A stretch of DNA of 64,000 nt, taken from the NCBI RefSeq assembly GCF_001713375.1, contig NZ_CP016449.1, forward strand, positions 2,480,001 through 2,544,000, written 5' to 3'. The translations under genes and the position numbers were made by a program. The notes under the pieces are model-generated. The model was not told the origin of the DNA. It saw nothing but the letters and a program-made list of their open reading frames with translations, and did not search any database. Positions 10,622 through 19,266 of this stretch are shown here, in pieces; positions within the stretch are counted from its first letter, which is position 1, and the number at the start of each line of letters is the position of its first letter. Source of the stretch: Hydrogenophaga sp. RAC07 (GTDB lineage: Bacteria; Pseudomonadota; Gammaproteobacteria; Burkholderiales; Burkholderiaceae_C).

Positions 10622-10627
10622 GCGGCA

Positions 10628-11089
10628 TCAGCGGTGGCCGCGACGGCCGTCGTCGTCCCAACCCCGTCCACCGCGGTGGCCGTGTTTGCGGTGACCGTGG
10701 CCATGGCGGCGGTCATCCCAGCGCGGGCCGTGGCCCCAGCCGGCGCGGTAGTAGGGGCGCGGTTGCACATAGACCGGCTGCGGGTAGACCACCACCGGGC
10801 GCGGCTGCACGATGATGGGGCGCTGGTAGACCGGGCGGCGCTCTTCGTAGATGGGGTAGCGCTCTTCGTACACGGGGTAGGCGTGCCCGTACACAGGCGG
10901 GTAGTTGGACACACCCACGGCCACACCGGGCGAGCCGATGCCGATGGACCAGGAAATGTTGTCACGCGCGTGCGCTTGCGTGGCGGCGGTGGACACGGCC
11001 CAGGCGCCGGCGGCCAGGGCGGCCAGCGTGAGGCCACGGGCCAGGGCCGAGGTGCGGGCCCAGTGGGCTTTGAGTGAGGCGGTTTTCAT
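10628..11089 (-). CDS. Exported Pro/Tyr/His/Arg-rich low-complexity protein
   Basis: A 153-residue protein with a signal peptide (about residues 1-42, hydrophobic core LTLAALAAGAWAVST, cleavage near AHA-RD). The mature part starts with SWSIGIGSPGVAVGVS, then has imperfect repeats of PVYEERYPIYEERRPVYQRP type and VQPRPV units, and ends in a strongly basic His/Arg/Gly tail (HGHGHRKHGHRGG). Similar exported proteins occur widely in Burkholderiales; no function is established. The His-rich tail could bind metal, by inference. It is convergent with yjjJ, 6 nt apart. On the opposite strand another long open frame exists, but signal peptide and composition favour this one. Confidence 0.75.
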   Translation of the reverse strand: MKTASLKAHWARTSALARGLTLAALAAGAWAVSTAATQAHARDNISWSIGIGSPGVAVGVSNYPPVYGHAYPVYEERYPIYEERRPVYQRPIIVQPRPVVVYPQPVYVQPRPYYRAGWGHGPRWDDRRHGHGHRKHGHRGGRGWDDDGRRGHR

Positions 11090-11218
11090 GTGGGGCTCCT
11101 GAGTTCGCGTGGGGCGGGTGCCAGGGTCTTGTTTTGGTTACCCTGTGCGTGCATTACACGGAAACGCCTGCTTCGGTGTACCGCATGCCCCGTCAAAGTC
11201 GTAGCCAGACGTAACCCC

Positions 11219-11845
11219 ATGACCCACCTCACCCCCACCCCACCTCCCGCTGCCCAGGATGTGCTCGATTTCTGGTTCGGCGACGGCCTGCAGCGGGACT
11301 GGCCCTCGCAAGACCTCAACGCGCTGTGGTTTGGCGGCGGCCCCGCGCAGGACGAGGCCATCCGACAGCGTTTCGGCCCGCTGGTGGACGAAGCACTGAA
11401 CGGTGGCCTCACCGACTGGGAAACCGAGCCCCGCTCGCGGCTGGCGCTCATCGTGCTGCTCGACCAGCTCTCGCGCAACGTGCACCGCGGCCAGCGCCGC
11501 GCGTTTGACGGCGACGCCCGGGCGCAGCGCCTGACCCGCCTTTCCATTGCCGAAGGCATGGACACCATGCTCACACCGGCCGGCCGCGTGTTCCTCTACA
11601 TGCCGCTCATGCACGCCGAGAACCTGGCGCTGCAAGAGGAATGCGTGGCGCGTTTCCAGACGCTGGTGGACAGCAGCCCCGAGGCGCTGCGCGACAAGCT
11701 CAACAGCAACCTGCGCTTTGCCGTGGTGCACCGCGACATCGTGGCGCAATACGGGCGCTTTCCGTACCGCAACGCCGTGCTCGGGCGCGAGGGCACGCCC
11801 GAAGAAGATGCGTTTCTGAAAGACGGTCCACGCTTCGGTCAGTAG
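11219..11845 (+). CDS. DUF924 family protein
   Basis: A 208-residue, all-alpha cytosolic protein with the DUF924 signatures: VLDFWFGDG near the N-terminus, WFGGGPAQDEAIRQRFGPL, LIVLLDQLSRNVHRGQ near residues 80-95, FLYMPLMHAENL and the C-terminal HRDIVAQYGRFPYRN. The family has a TPR-like fold and no established biochemical role. Start is the ATG at 11219; the longer frame reaching up to 11090 would add a Cys-rich segment unlike the family. About 130 nt upstream separates it from the divergent exported protein. It stands alone, with a divergent neighbour to the left. Confidence 0.85.
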   Translation: MTHLTPTPPPAAQDVLDFWFGDGLQRDWPSQDLNALWFGGGPAQDEAIRQRFGPLVDEALNGGLTDWETEPRSRLALIVLLDQLSRNVHRGQRRAFDGDARAQRLTRLSIAEGMDTMLTPAGRVFLYMPLMHAENLALQEECVARFQTLVDSSPEALRDKLNSNLRFAVVHRDIVAQYGRFPYRNAVLGREGTPEEDAFLKDGPRFGQ

Positions 11846-11890
11846 CCGGGCGGCCCTGCGCGGGTCGCCAGCGGTGAAGGATTCACACCA

Positions 11891-11908
11891 CCGTCACACG
11901 GTCGTCAC
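11891..11908 (+). promoter_or_regulatory. Possible Pho box
   Basis: Two 7-mers CCGTCAC (11891-11897) and TCGTCAC (11902-11908) are separated by 4 nt, which is the spacing of a PhoB box; each matches the CTGTCAT/C consensus at five of seven positions. It lies 58 nt upstream of a gene for a choice-of-anchor I protein, a group often seen with phosphatase-like secreted proteins. A -10 element at the expected distance is not obvious, so the call is tentative. Confidence 0.35.
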
Positions 11909-11966
11909 CGGGGTTTCATGGGGCTTGCCTACAACCTGTGGTTTCAACCCCAACCACAAGACCACC

Positions 11967-13880
11967 ATGAGACTCCTGCCTCCGCAGCCGCGCGTCCGCC
12001 TGTTTGCAACCTCCCTCGTCATGACCGCCGCGCTCGCCGCCTGCGGTGGCGGCAGCGACTCGCCCACCCCCACCACCCCCGTGGTGGAAGCCACGCCTGC
12101 GGGCCTCACGCTGGAGAAGATTGGTGGTTTCAGCACCGGCCAGTACGAGGTGAGCGCGGCCGAAATCCCCGCGTTTGACGCCGCCAGCAAGCGCCTCTTT
12201 GTGGTGAATGCCCAGCTGGGTGCGGTGGACGTGCTCAACCTCGCCAACCCGGCCAACCCGGTGAAGATCGGCACGCTCGACGCCACCGCCGTGCTCGCAG
12301 GCGCCGAGATCAACAGCGTGGCCGTGTTCAACGGCACCGTGGCCGTGGCCATCCAGGCGCCCGTGAAAACCGACCCGGGCCGCATGGCGCTTTACCGCGC
12401 GTCAGACCTCAGCCTCATCAGCTCGGTGACCATCGGCGCGCAGCCCGACATGATCACCTTCACGCCCGACGGCACCAGCGTGCTGGTGGCCAACGAAGGC
12501 GAACCCAGCGACGACTACCAGACCGACCCCGAAGGCAGCATCAGCGTCATCGACGTGCGCAACCTCGCCACGCCCGTGGTGCGCACCGCCGGCTTCACCG
12601 CCTTCAACGGCCAGGCCGCAGCCCTGCGCACGGCCGGCGTGCGCATCTACGGCCCGGGCGCCAGCGTGGCGCAAGACCTGGAGCCCGAGTACATCGCCAT
12701 TTCGGCCGACGGCAGCACCGCCTGGGTGACGCTGCAAGAGAACAACGCGCTGGCCAAGGTGAACATCGCCACGGCCACCGTGACCAACGTGCTGCCGCTG
12801 GGCTACAAGGACCATGGCGCAGTGGGCAATGAGCTGGACGTGGCCGACGACGAAAAGGTGATCAACATCCGCAACTGGGCTGGCGTGCGCGGCATGTACC
12901 TGCCCGACAGCATGGCGTCGTACGCTGTGGCTGGCCAGACCTACCTGGTGACCGCCAACGAAGGCGATGCGCGCGCCTGGGGCGAAACCAACGACCTGTA
13001 CTGGGGTGACAAGGCCACTGCGACCCCGGGTGATGCCAGCAAGGGGTTTGTAGAAGAGTTCCGCGTGAAGCACTTGATCAACAAGAGCGGATGGTCGGGC
13101 CGCGAATACGACGACCTGCCGCCGCAACTCAAGGCACTGGCCGCCGGCGGCCTGCTCAACCCCGCCACCTTCGGCTACTGCGGCGCCATCAACGGCGACC
13201 CGCTCGGCTGCCGCGCCGACAACGCGCTGGGCCGTCTCAACATCAGCTGGGCCATGGGCTACCAAGTGGACAGCGTGACGGGCAACCCCATCATGTACAC
13301 CGCTGCCGGGGTGCGAGACGATGTCAACGGCAACCGCCTCATGTACGACAACCTCTACAGCTACGGCGCACGCTCGTTCAGCATCTGGGACGCCAACGGC
13401 ACCCTGGTGTGGGACTCCGGCGCGGAGATCGAAAAATTCCTCGCCAGCGCCGACTGCAAGCTCGGCTCCAACCGCAGCATTCCTTGCGCCACCTACTTCA
13501 ATTCCGGCCACACCGACGGCAACGGGCTGGACAGCCGCAGCGACGCCAAGGGCCCCGAGCCCGAAGGCCTGGCACTGGGCAAGATCGGCAACAAGACCTT
13601 TGCCTTCATCGGGCTGGAGCGCATGGGCGGCGTGCTGGTGTACGACATCACCAACCCCGTGGCGCCGAAGCGTGTGGATTACCTGAACACCCGCGACGAG
13701 TGGGTGAGCAAGCCGGAAGACCTCGCCCTCGCCGGCAACCTGGCCACCGCAGGAGACCTGGGTCCTGAAGGCCTGGTGTTCATCCCCGCCGCGCAGTCAC
13801 CCAACGGCAAACCGCTGCTGGTGGTGGGCAACGAAGTGAGCGGCACCACCGCGGTGCTGCAGTTGAACCTGACGTACTGA
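11967..13880 (+). CDS. Choice-of-anchor I family lipoprotein
   Basis: A 637-residue exported protein. A lipoprotein signal (about 1-30) ends in the lipobox LAAC-GGGSDS, so it should be lipid-anchored. The mature protein looks like a beta-propeller built of repeated blades: VNAQLGAVDVLNL, VAVAIQAP, TFTPDGTSVLVANEGEPSDDY, ISADGSTAWVTLQENNAL, YLVTANEGDARAW and AFIGLERMGGVLVYDI. These are hallmarks of choice-of-anchor I proteins, which are found secreted by many bacteria and sometimes fused to alkaline phosphatase domains. Here no extra catalytic domain is visible. The many Asp/Glu-Gly turns suggest calcium binding, by inference. A possible Pho box lies upstream. Confidence 0.82.
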   Translation: MRLLPPQPRVRLFATSLVMTAALAACGGGSDSPTPTTPVVEATPAGLTLEKIGGFSTGQYEVSAAEIPAFDAASKRLFVVNAQLGAVDVLNLANPANPVKIGTLDATAVLAGAEINSVAVFNGTVAVAIQAPVKTDPGRMALYRASDLSLISSVTIGAQPDMITFTPDGTSVLVANEGEPSDDYQTDPEGSISVIDVRNLATPVVRTAGFTAFNGQAAALRTAGVRIYGPGASVAQDLEPEYIAISADGSTAWVTLQENNALAKVNIATATVTNVLPLGYKDHGAVGNELDVADDEKVINIRNWAGVRGMYLPDSMASYAVAGQTYLVTANEGDARAWGETNDLYWGDKATATPGDASKGFVEEFRVKHLINKSGWSGREYDDLPPQLKALAAGGLLNPATFGYCGAINGDPLGCRADNALGRLNISWAMGYQVDSVTGNPIMYTAAGVRDDVNGNRLMYDNLYSYGARSFSIWDANGTLVWDSGAEIEKFLASADCKLGSNRSIPCATYFNSGHTDGNGLDSRSDAKGPEPEGLALGKIGNKTFAFIGLERMGGVLVYDITNPVAPKRVDYLNTRDEWVSKPEDLALAGNLATAGDLGPEGLVFIPAAQSPNGKPLLVVGNEVSGTTAVLQLNLTY

Positions 13881-13883
13881 TCG

Positions 13884-15116
13884 TCAGCCGGACGCCAGCG
13901 GCCTCAGCGCCGCTGGCAGCCAGCCGGCCAGACGCGCATGGATGGCGGCCTCGCGCCGCTGCCACCAGATGCCCAGCGCCACCACGCCCAGCCCCAGCAG
14001 CGTGAGCGCAAACGGGAACAGCAGGCTGTCTTCAAACACGCGGTGCGACAGGTAGCCCAGGTACACCGCCACGCCGATGGCACCGAGCACGGTGAACACG
14101 CGCCGGCCGATGGCCGCGCCCAGGAACACCAGGCCCACGTTGATCAGCGCGTAGAGGAACTTGTTGAGTTCCGAGTCGCTGTCTCGCAGGCTCAGCCCAC
14201 ACCAGAACATGATGGCGCCGAACAAGTAGAGCCAGAAGGCGAAGTCTTGCCGGTTCAGCGGGTGCGTGGCGGCTCGCACGCGCAGGTCGACCCACACGGC
14301 GATGGCGCAGGTGGCGAGACCAAACACCAGCGACACGTCGCGCGTGAATTCCCAGTCGAAGCCGTCTTTTTGCATGAGCATGTGCGCCACGTCCATGTTG
14401 AGGTACCAGAGCGTCACGGCCACCGGCATCACCATGAACGGCAAACGGAAGCGCCACAGCATGACCACCGCCGCCGCCAGCGTGGCCAGCTCCAGCGTGA
14501 GCCAGCGCCAGTCGATGAAGCGGTGGTAGTCCCGGTAGCTGTCGTTCGGGCCTTCGGGCCACAGGCCCAGACCACTCTGCAGCGCCCACACCGCCAGCGG
14601 CACCAGGCACACGGCCAGCGTGGCCAGCACACCGGCCGGTGTGCGCAGGCGCTGCACCATGAGGTTGCGCGCCACCAGCAGCGCACCCGCCATGTAGCCC
14701 ATGGCCAAGGCAAACACACCCCAGGCGCCGAACAGTTCCCAGCCCAGCGTCATGAACAGCGTCATGGCGCCAATGGCCAGCATGCCGCCAAAGTAATAGA
14801 GCGTGTTGGTGAACGAGAAGGCCGGGCCCGCTGCCATGCGCGGCATGGGTGACATGGGCACGCCCGAGGGCACCGGCTGCGCGCCCGAGGGCGCCAGTTC
14901 GTCAGCGCTCACGCGCTGGTCGCTGCCCGGTGATGCCCACGAGGCCCACAAGGCGTGTGCCTCGCTCGGCACGATGGCGCCGCGCTCCACGGCCGCTTCA
15001 ATGTCGGCCCAGCCCAGGCGCACGCGCACCGAGGGCAAAAACACGTCTTCGGCCTGCGTGATTTCCCACTGCGTGGGCTCTTCGTTGGGGATGGTTTCAG
15101 GGTGTTCGTTTTGCAT
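13884..15116 (-). CDS. Polytopic membrane protein (DUF2157-like)
   Basis: A 410-residue protein with a soluble N-terminal segment (about 1-110) and about ten transmembrane helices after it. The N-terminal part contains DIEAAVERGAIVPSEAHALW, reminiscent of the leading helix-turn region of DUF2157 proteins. The first TM segments are TLYYFGGMLAIGAMTLFM and WGVFALAMGYMAGALLVA. Function is unknown. The start is the ATG at 15116, just after a short G-rich stretch on the minus strand. Its stop is 3 nt from the stop of the convergent lipoprotein gene. To the right it is divergent from glnS with about 145 nt between. Confidence 0.75.
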   Translation of the reverse strand: MQNEHPETIPNEEPTQWEITQAEDVFLPSVRVRLGWADIEAAVERGAIVPSEAHALWASWASPGSDQRVSADELAPSGAQPVPSGVPMSPMPRMAAGPAFSFTNTLYYFGGMLAIGAMTLFMTLGWELFGAWGVFALAMGYMAGALLVARNLMVQRLRTPAGVLATLAVCLVPLAVWALQSGLGLWPEGPNDSYRDYHRFIDWRWLTLELATLAAAVVMLWRFRLPFMVMPVAVTLWYLNMDVAHMLMQKDGFDWEFTRDVSLVFGLATCAIAVWVDLRVRAATHPLNRQDFAFWLYLFGAIMFWCGLSLRDSDSELNKFLYALINVGLVFLGAAIGRRVFTVLGAIGVAVYLGYLSHRVFEDSLLFPFALTLLGLGVVALGIWWQRREAAIHARLAGWLPAALRPLASG

Positions 15117-15262
15117 CTTGTGTGTGCCCCGGGGGGTTTCCTCGACTCCGCAGCAACCATAACGGAAAGCCCCCGAATTGAAGCGGTGCGCCACGACCAT
15201 TCAGCCCGCGCCACAGACCGCTGGCACCGAGGGGAAACGCACCGCGCCCCTAGAATGCCTTG

Positions 15263-17104
15263 ATGAGCTCCAACACCCCCCCCAGCAAGCCATCCAGCAC
15301 CACCGCAAACGCCCCCGCAGAGGGCGAACACAAGGTCAGCAACTTCCTGCGCCAGATCATCGAACACGACCTGGCCGCCGGCACCTACGCCCAGCGCCAC
15401 TGGGCCGGCACCCCGGGCGACGCCGCGCACCACGCCGCCGGCCCGCTGGACCCCGCCAGGATCCGCACCCGCTTCCCGCCCGAGCCCAACGGCTATCTGC
15501 ACGTGGGCCACGCCAAAAGCATCTGCCTCAACTTTGGCCTGGCGCGCGACTACGGCGGCGTGTGCCACATGCGCTTTGACGACACCAACCCCGAGAAGGA
15601 AGACACGGAGTACGTCAACAGCATCCTGGATGCGGTGAAGTGGCTGGGCTTCAACTGGGAAGCCAACGGCCAGAGCCACCTGTTTCAGGCCAGCGATTAC
15701 TTTGGCTTCATGTACCGCGCGGCCGAGTACCTCATTGAAGCCGGCCACGCGTATGTGGACGAGCAAACCGCCGAACAGATGCGCGCCGCGCGCGGCGACT
15801 TTGGCAAGCCCGGCACCGACAGCCCGTTCAGAAGCCGCACGCCCGCCGAGAACCTGGCGCGCTTTCGCGAAATGCGCGACGGCCAGCACGAAGACGGCAG
15901 CATGGTGCTGCGCGCCAAGATCGACATGGCCTCGCCCAACATCAACCTGCGCGACCCCGCCATTTACCGCATTCGCCGCGCCACGCACCACAACACCGGC
16001 GACACCTGGTGCATCTACCCCATGTACACCTTTGCGCACCCCATTGAGGACGCACTGGAGCAGATCACACACAGCATCTGCACGCTGGAGTTTGAAGACC
16101 AGCGCCCGTTTTACGACTGGCTGATGGACCGCCTGTGCGAAGGCGGCCTGCTCGCGCACCCCGCGCCGCACCAGTACGAATTTGCCCGGCTCAACCTCAC
16201 CTACGTGATCACCAGCAAACGCAAGCTCGCGCAGCTGGTGTACGACCACAAGGTCAGCGGCTGGGACGACCCGCGCATGCCAACCATCGTCGGCCTGCGC
16301 CGACGCGGCTACACGCCCGAGAGCATCCAGATGTTTGCCGAACGCATCGGCGTGACCAAGAGCGACAGCTGGATCGACTACAGCACGCTCGAAGGCTGCC
16401 TGCGCGAAGACCTGGAAAACAAGGCCCACCGCGGCATGGCCGTGCTCGACCCCGTCAAGCTGGTGCTCACCAACTGGGCCGAGGCCTTTGGGTCTGACGG
16501 CTACACGGAAGACTGCACCCAGCCCGCCCTGCCCCACAGCGCCATTGCAGAAGGCCAGACCCCGCCGCCCGAGCGCGTGTTCAAGATCGGCAAAGAGGTG
16601 TGGATCGAACGCGAAGACTTTGAAGAAGTGCCGCCCAAGGGCTACAAGCGCCTGTTTCCTGGGAACGTGGTGCGGCTGAAGGGCGGCTACGTGATCGAGT
16701 GCACCGGCTGCGAAAAAGACGCCAGCGGCACCGTGACCGCCGTGCACGCCAAGGTGATCCCCGGCACCAAGAGCGGCACCCCCGGCGCCGACAGCGTGAA
16801 AGCCAAAGCCGCCATCACCTGGGTGAGCGTGGCCGACGGCGTTCCCGCCGAAGTGCGCCTGTACGACCGCCTGTTCAGCGACCCCCAGCCCGACGCCGGC
16901 GGCAAAGACTTCATTGAAGCGCTGAACCCGAACAGCTTGAAGGTGGTGACGGCCTATGTGGAACCGTCATTGGCTGCGGCGAAACCGGATGAGAAATTCC
17001 AGTTTGAGCGGTTTGGGTACTTTGTAGCGGATCGAGTGGATCATGCGGCGGGGAAGCCGGTTTTTAATCGGGTTACGGGGTTGAAGGACAGCTGGGGGAA
17101 GTAA
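15263..17104 (+). CDS. glnS: Glutaminyl-tRNA synthetase
   Basis: A 613-residue class I aminoacyl-tRNA synthetase that charges tRNA-Gln. The HIGH-type motif is in PPEPNGYLHVGHAKS, the KMSKS-type motif in VITSKRKLAQLV, and other GlnRS marks include MRFDDTNPEKE, the acceptor-end region and the CYPMYTFAHPIEDALEQITHS-type sequence near residues 255-275. The C-terminal anticodon-binding beta barrels show an extension between the two halves (GKEVWIEREDFEEVPPKGYKRL). ATG at 15263 is preferred over the TTG one codon before it. A first 50-residue Ser/Thr/Pro-rich segment is longer than in E. coli (554 residues). Followed by a rho-independent terminator. Confidence 0.96.
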   Translation: MSSNTPPSKPSSTTANAPAEGEHKVSNFLRQIIEHDLAAGTYAQRHWAGTPGDAAHHAAGPLDPARIRTRFPPEPNGYLHVGHAKSICLNFGLARDYGGVCHMRFDDTNPEKEDTEYVNSILDAVKWLGFNWEANGQSHLFQASDYFGFMYRAAEYLIEAGHAYVDEQTAEQMRAARGDFGKPGTDSPFRSRTPAENLARFREMRDGQHEDGSMVLRAKIDMASPNINLRDPAIYRIRRATHHNTGDTWCIYPMYTFAHPIEDALEQITHSICTLEFEDQRPFYDWLMDRLCEGGLLAHPAPHQYEFARLNLTYVITSKRKLAQLVYDHKVSGWDDPRMPTIVGLRRRGYTPESIQMFAERIGVTKSDSWIDYSTLEGCLREDLENKAHRGMAVLDPVKLVLTNWAEAFGSDGYTEDCTQPALPHSAIAEGQTPPPERVFKIGKEVWIEREDFEEVPPKGYKRLFPGNVVRLKGGYVIECTGCEKDASGTVTAVHAKVIPGTKSGTPGADSVKAKAAITWVSVADGVPAEVRLYDRLFSDPQPDAGGKDFIEALNPNSLKVVTAYVEPSLAAAKPDEKFQFERFGYFVADRVDHAAGKPVFNRVTGLKDSWGK

Positions 17105-17133
17105 AGCCGTACTGCCTAGAACAGAATACAAAA

Positions 17134-17170
17134 ATGCCGGCACTCCCTATGGAGGGCCGGCATTTTTTTT
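17134..17170 (+). terminator. Rho-independent terminator of glnS
   Basis: Stem ATGCCGGC (17134-17141) pairs with GCCGGCAT (17156-17163); within the loop CTCC (17143-17146) pairs with GGAG (17151-17154). The right arm runs directly into eight T residues (17163-17170). It lies 30 nt after the glnS stop. The run of A before the stem could allow weaker function in the reverse direction for the convergent AAA-TOPRIM gene that ends at 17227. Confidence 0.92.
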
Positions 17171-17226
17171 GACTGTAAATGCACTCAATGACACTCAGTG
17201 CGACAACGCAACACCGTCAAATGCAA

Positions 17227-18987
17227 TTAAAAGTAACGATGGATCTCACGCGCAAGCGCCTCAAGTGACAACGGCATTTCTCCACCATTGCCCAATGAAT
17301 CTGCAGCATATTTTGCAAATTGCCCCTTTCTTTCGGGGATCATTTTATACTCAATTAGCCTCCGGACTTGAACATCATCCACTAGTTCATCGATTACTTT
17401 TGATAAAGTTTTTTCTTTGGTTAATAGTGAAAAGTTCTTCTCGATCAGTTCTTGCCCCCGCTCCTCAAGCCAACCTTTAAGCTCTGCGTGCTCCCAAGCC
17501 TCTCGGCCGCAAACCTCCTCGATTCCGAAAGGAATTTTTATTCCAGATGTCTTTACCTTTCGCACTTCATCATTTCCGTTAGATCTTCCCACAACAAAGC
17601 ACTTTACGCGCCCCTGCCTCCCAATAGCTTCACATCGCGTTTGAATATTTGATACACCTTCGACACCAGCATCATCATCATCCAATACTGCTGCAGTTTT
17701 CGCTTGCAAGTCTGTCATTGCCGCCCTAGCAACACAGCATCCAGCCACCCAGTTCGCACCTCCATTTAACCCTTCTTTGGCTACGATTTCAAACGTAGCA
17801 GGCAATCCAAGCGACTTGAGCGCCGCCTCAATTATCTTTTTATCGCTACTCCCTTCGACATAGAGGGCTGGTTTATCCCGTACCAGCACGCTTGCCTTTA
17901 AGTCCTTAATCGCTTGAATTAGCTCATTTCGCTCATTCACAGCTCGTGCAAGATACGGCTCGACAAATGGCATGAGACCAAGGTGCGTATCAATGTCCTC
18001 AGGAGAGACGCTTTCAACAAAGCTAGTTTTCCCAACATCGCGAACCGCGATTGAGATAGAGCCAAATGCTTTAGCCATCCCATAAAATGCGGGTGAATGG
18101 GTACTGACCAATATCTGGACTGAGGCCGTGTAATCCTTAAACTCCTCCGCAACCTCAATTTGCTTAGCCAATTCCAGATTGTTCTCAGGCTCTTCAAATC
18201 CCCATACCGTTTCAGATGGTGGCTTTCCTTTCGAAGAGTTAACCTTTCTTTGGTCAGCCAAAAATTTTAAGATAAGTGGAACGTGCCGTCCTTGAACACC
18301 ATCTCCTCGATATTGCAACGCAGTTCTAGCATGGCTATCGGCGGCATCGAAATCCAGCACCTCAAATAATTCCCCCAAATCCCTTGGCAAAGAAAACTCC
18401 GTTTTCAATTTGAGTAACCGCTGAGATTCCGACTCAATTTTCTTAACTTCTTTTCTTAGATCAGAAAGAAAAGAACTGGATGCACCTGTTAACTTCGGAG
18501 CAACCGTCGCCGCCAAAGTTGTGTACAGTCGTCGCTTCAAAATATCAAAAAAATGCTTTCCACGAATCGCAGGAACATATTCAAATGCAATATGGCGCAC
18601 CCAATACTCAACCCTTGACCCTTTCGAAAATTTTGTACCATCTTTCTTGTAGACCTGATCAAAGTGCGGAGCTAAAGAATCTGCGCGGAAGTTCTTTTTC
18701 CAAATTACTGGACCACTATCAGAATAGTTCTTCGGAGGCGAGAACTCTATCTCAATTTCTATTTGCTTCGCCTTCTTTCCGATGACTTTTGCCTGCTGGC
18801 TAAAATCATTGGCAAAACTTAGTTGATGCCCGAGATCCGTCTGCCCATTGAAGAACAAATTCAATGCTCTGAGCAGATTACTCTTCCCAGAGTCATTTAG
18901 ACCAACAAGAGCAGTGTAATCATCCAGCAGTACCTCGACATCTGCCAAAGAACGAAAATTAACCACCTTCACGCGCGTGATGTACAT
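17227..18987 (-). CDS. OLD-family AAA ATPase-TOPRIM nuclease (GajA-like architecture)
   Basis: A 586-residue protein of the overcoming-lysogenization-defect type. The N-terminal ABC-class ATPase has Walker A GLNDSGKS (residues 29-36), Walker B in WGFEEPENNLE (about 265) and the switch His in VSTHSPAFY (about 295). A C-terminal TOPRIM nuclease follows, with the Glu in LYVEGSSDKKII (about 380) and the DxD-type acidic block in AVLDDDDAGVEG (about 440). Base composition is strikingly lower in GC (roughly 43 percent) than its neighbours, with different codon use, which indicates recent transfer. Relatives act in anti-phage systems (P2 Old, Gabija GajA). A GGGGA ribosome site precedes ATG 18987. 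No UvrD-like partner is directly adjacent. Confidence 0.85.
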   Translation of the reverse strand: MYITRVKVVNFRSLADVEVLLDDYTALVGLNDSGKSNLLRALNLFFNGQTDLGHQLSFANDFSQQAKVIGKKAKQIEIEIEFSPPKNYSDSGPVIWKKNFRADSLAPHFDQVYKKDGTKFSKGSRVEYWVRHIAFEYVPAIRGKHFFDILKRRLYTTLAATVAPKLTGASSSFLSDLRKEVKKIESESQRLLKLKTEFSLPRDLGELFEVLDFDAADSHARTALQYRGDGVQGRHVPLILKFLADQRKVNSSKGKPPSETVWGFEEPENNLELAKQIEVAEEFKDYTASVQILVSTHSPAFYGMAKAFGSISIAVRDVGKTSFVESVSPEDIDTHLGLMPFVEPYLARAVNERNELIQAIKDLKASVLVRDKPALYVEGSSDKKIIEAALKSLGLPATFEIVAKEGLNGGANWVAGCCVARAAMTDLQAKTAAVLDDDDAGVEGVSNIQTRCEAIGRQGRVKCFVVGRSNGNDEVRKVKTSGIKIPFGIEEVCGREAWEHAELKGWLEERGQELIEKNFSLLTKEKTLSKVIDELVDDVQVRRLIEYKMIPERKGQFAKYAADSLGNGGEMPLSLEALAREIHRYF

Positions 18988-19055
18988 ATGAATTTCCCCG
19001 TTTCTATTTATTTCAATACTTCAGCCAGAGCTGTCTATAACTTTTCTCTTTTTCC

Positions 19056-19083
19056 ACTAAATTTCCCGAAGTTCATTTGTCAA
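19056..19083 (-). promoter_or_regulatory. Candidate promoter of the AAA-TOPRIM gene
   Basis: On the minus strand a perfect -35 TTGACA (19083-19078) is followed after 16 nt by TTTAGT (19061-19056), a four-of-six match to TATAAT. Transcription would start near 19049, leaving a leader of about 60 nt before the ATG at 18987. The region is AT-rich. It was read by eye only. Confidence 0.4.
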
Positions 19084-19151
19084 TCAAATAACCAGAAGCC
19101 AAAAGCTTTGTCAGCAATCCGTGTTCCAAACACCCCATCCCCACCCAACCC

Positions 19152-19266
19152 GATATTCGGGGTCGATATTCGGGGTCAGATATTCGGGGTCAGATTCCAA
19201 TTCCTCTGATATTCGGGGTCAGATATTCGGGGTCACAGATATTCGGGGTCAGATTCCAATCCCTCT
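19152..19266. repeat. Cluster of six GATATTCGGGGTC direct repeats
   Basis: Six exact copies of the 13-mer GATATTCGGGGTC occur at 19152-19164, 19165-19177, 19179-19191, 19208-19220, 19222-19234 and 19238-19250. Copies three and six are each followed by AGATTCCAAT(T/C)CCTCT (19192-19207 and 19251-19266), giving a higher-order period of 59 nt. GGGGTCAGATTCCAAT-type text is, as I recall, common beside REP-associated tyrosine transposases (RAYT) in proteobacteria, but no transposase lies here. The last unit runs into the final bases of the cold-shock/excalibur gene. Confidence 0.9.

Noticed and set aside
10634..11077. Plus-strand frame opposite the exported Pro/Tyr/His-rich protein
   Set aside because: No signal peptide or recognisable domain; repeats make both strands open.
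19152..19250. Possible CRISPR array
   Set aside because: Repeats are 13 nt and spacers 0 to 16 nt, many copies directly adjoining; no cas genes nearby.
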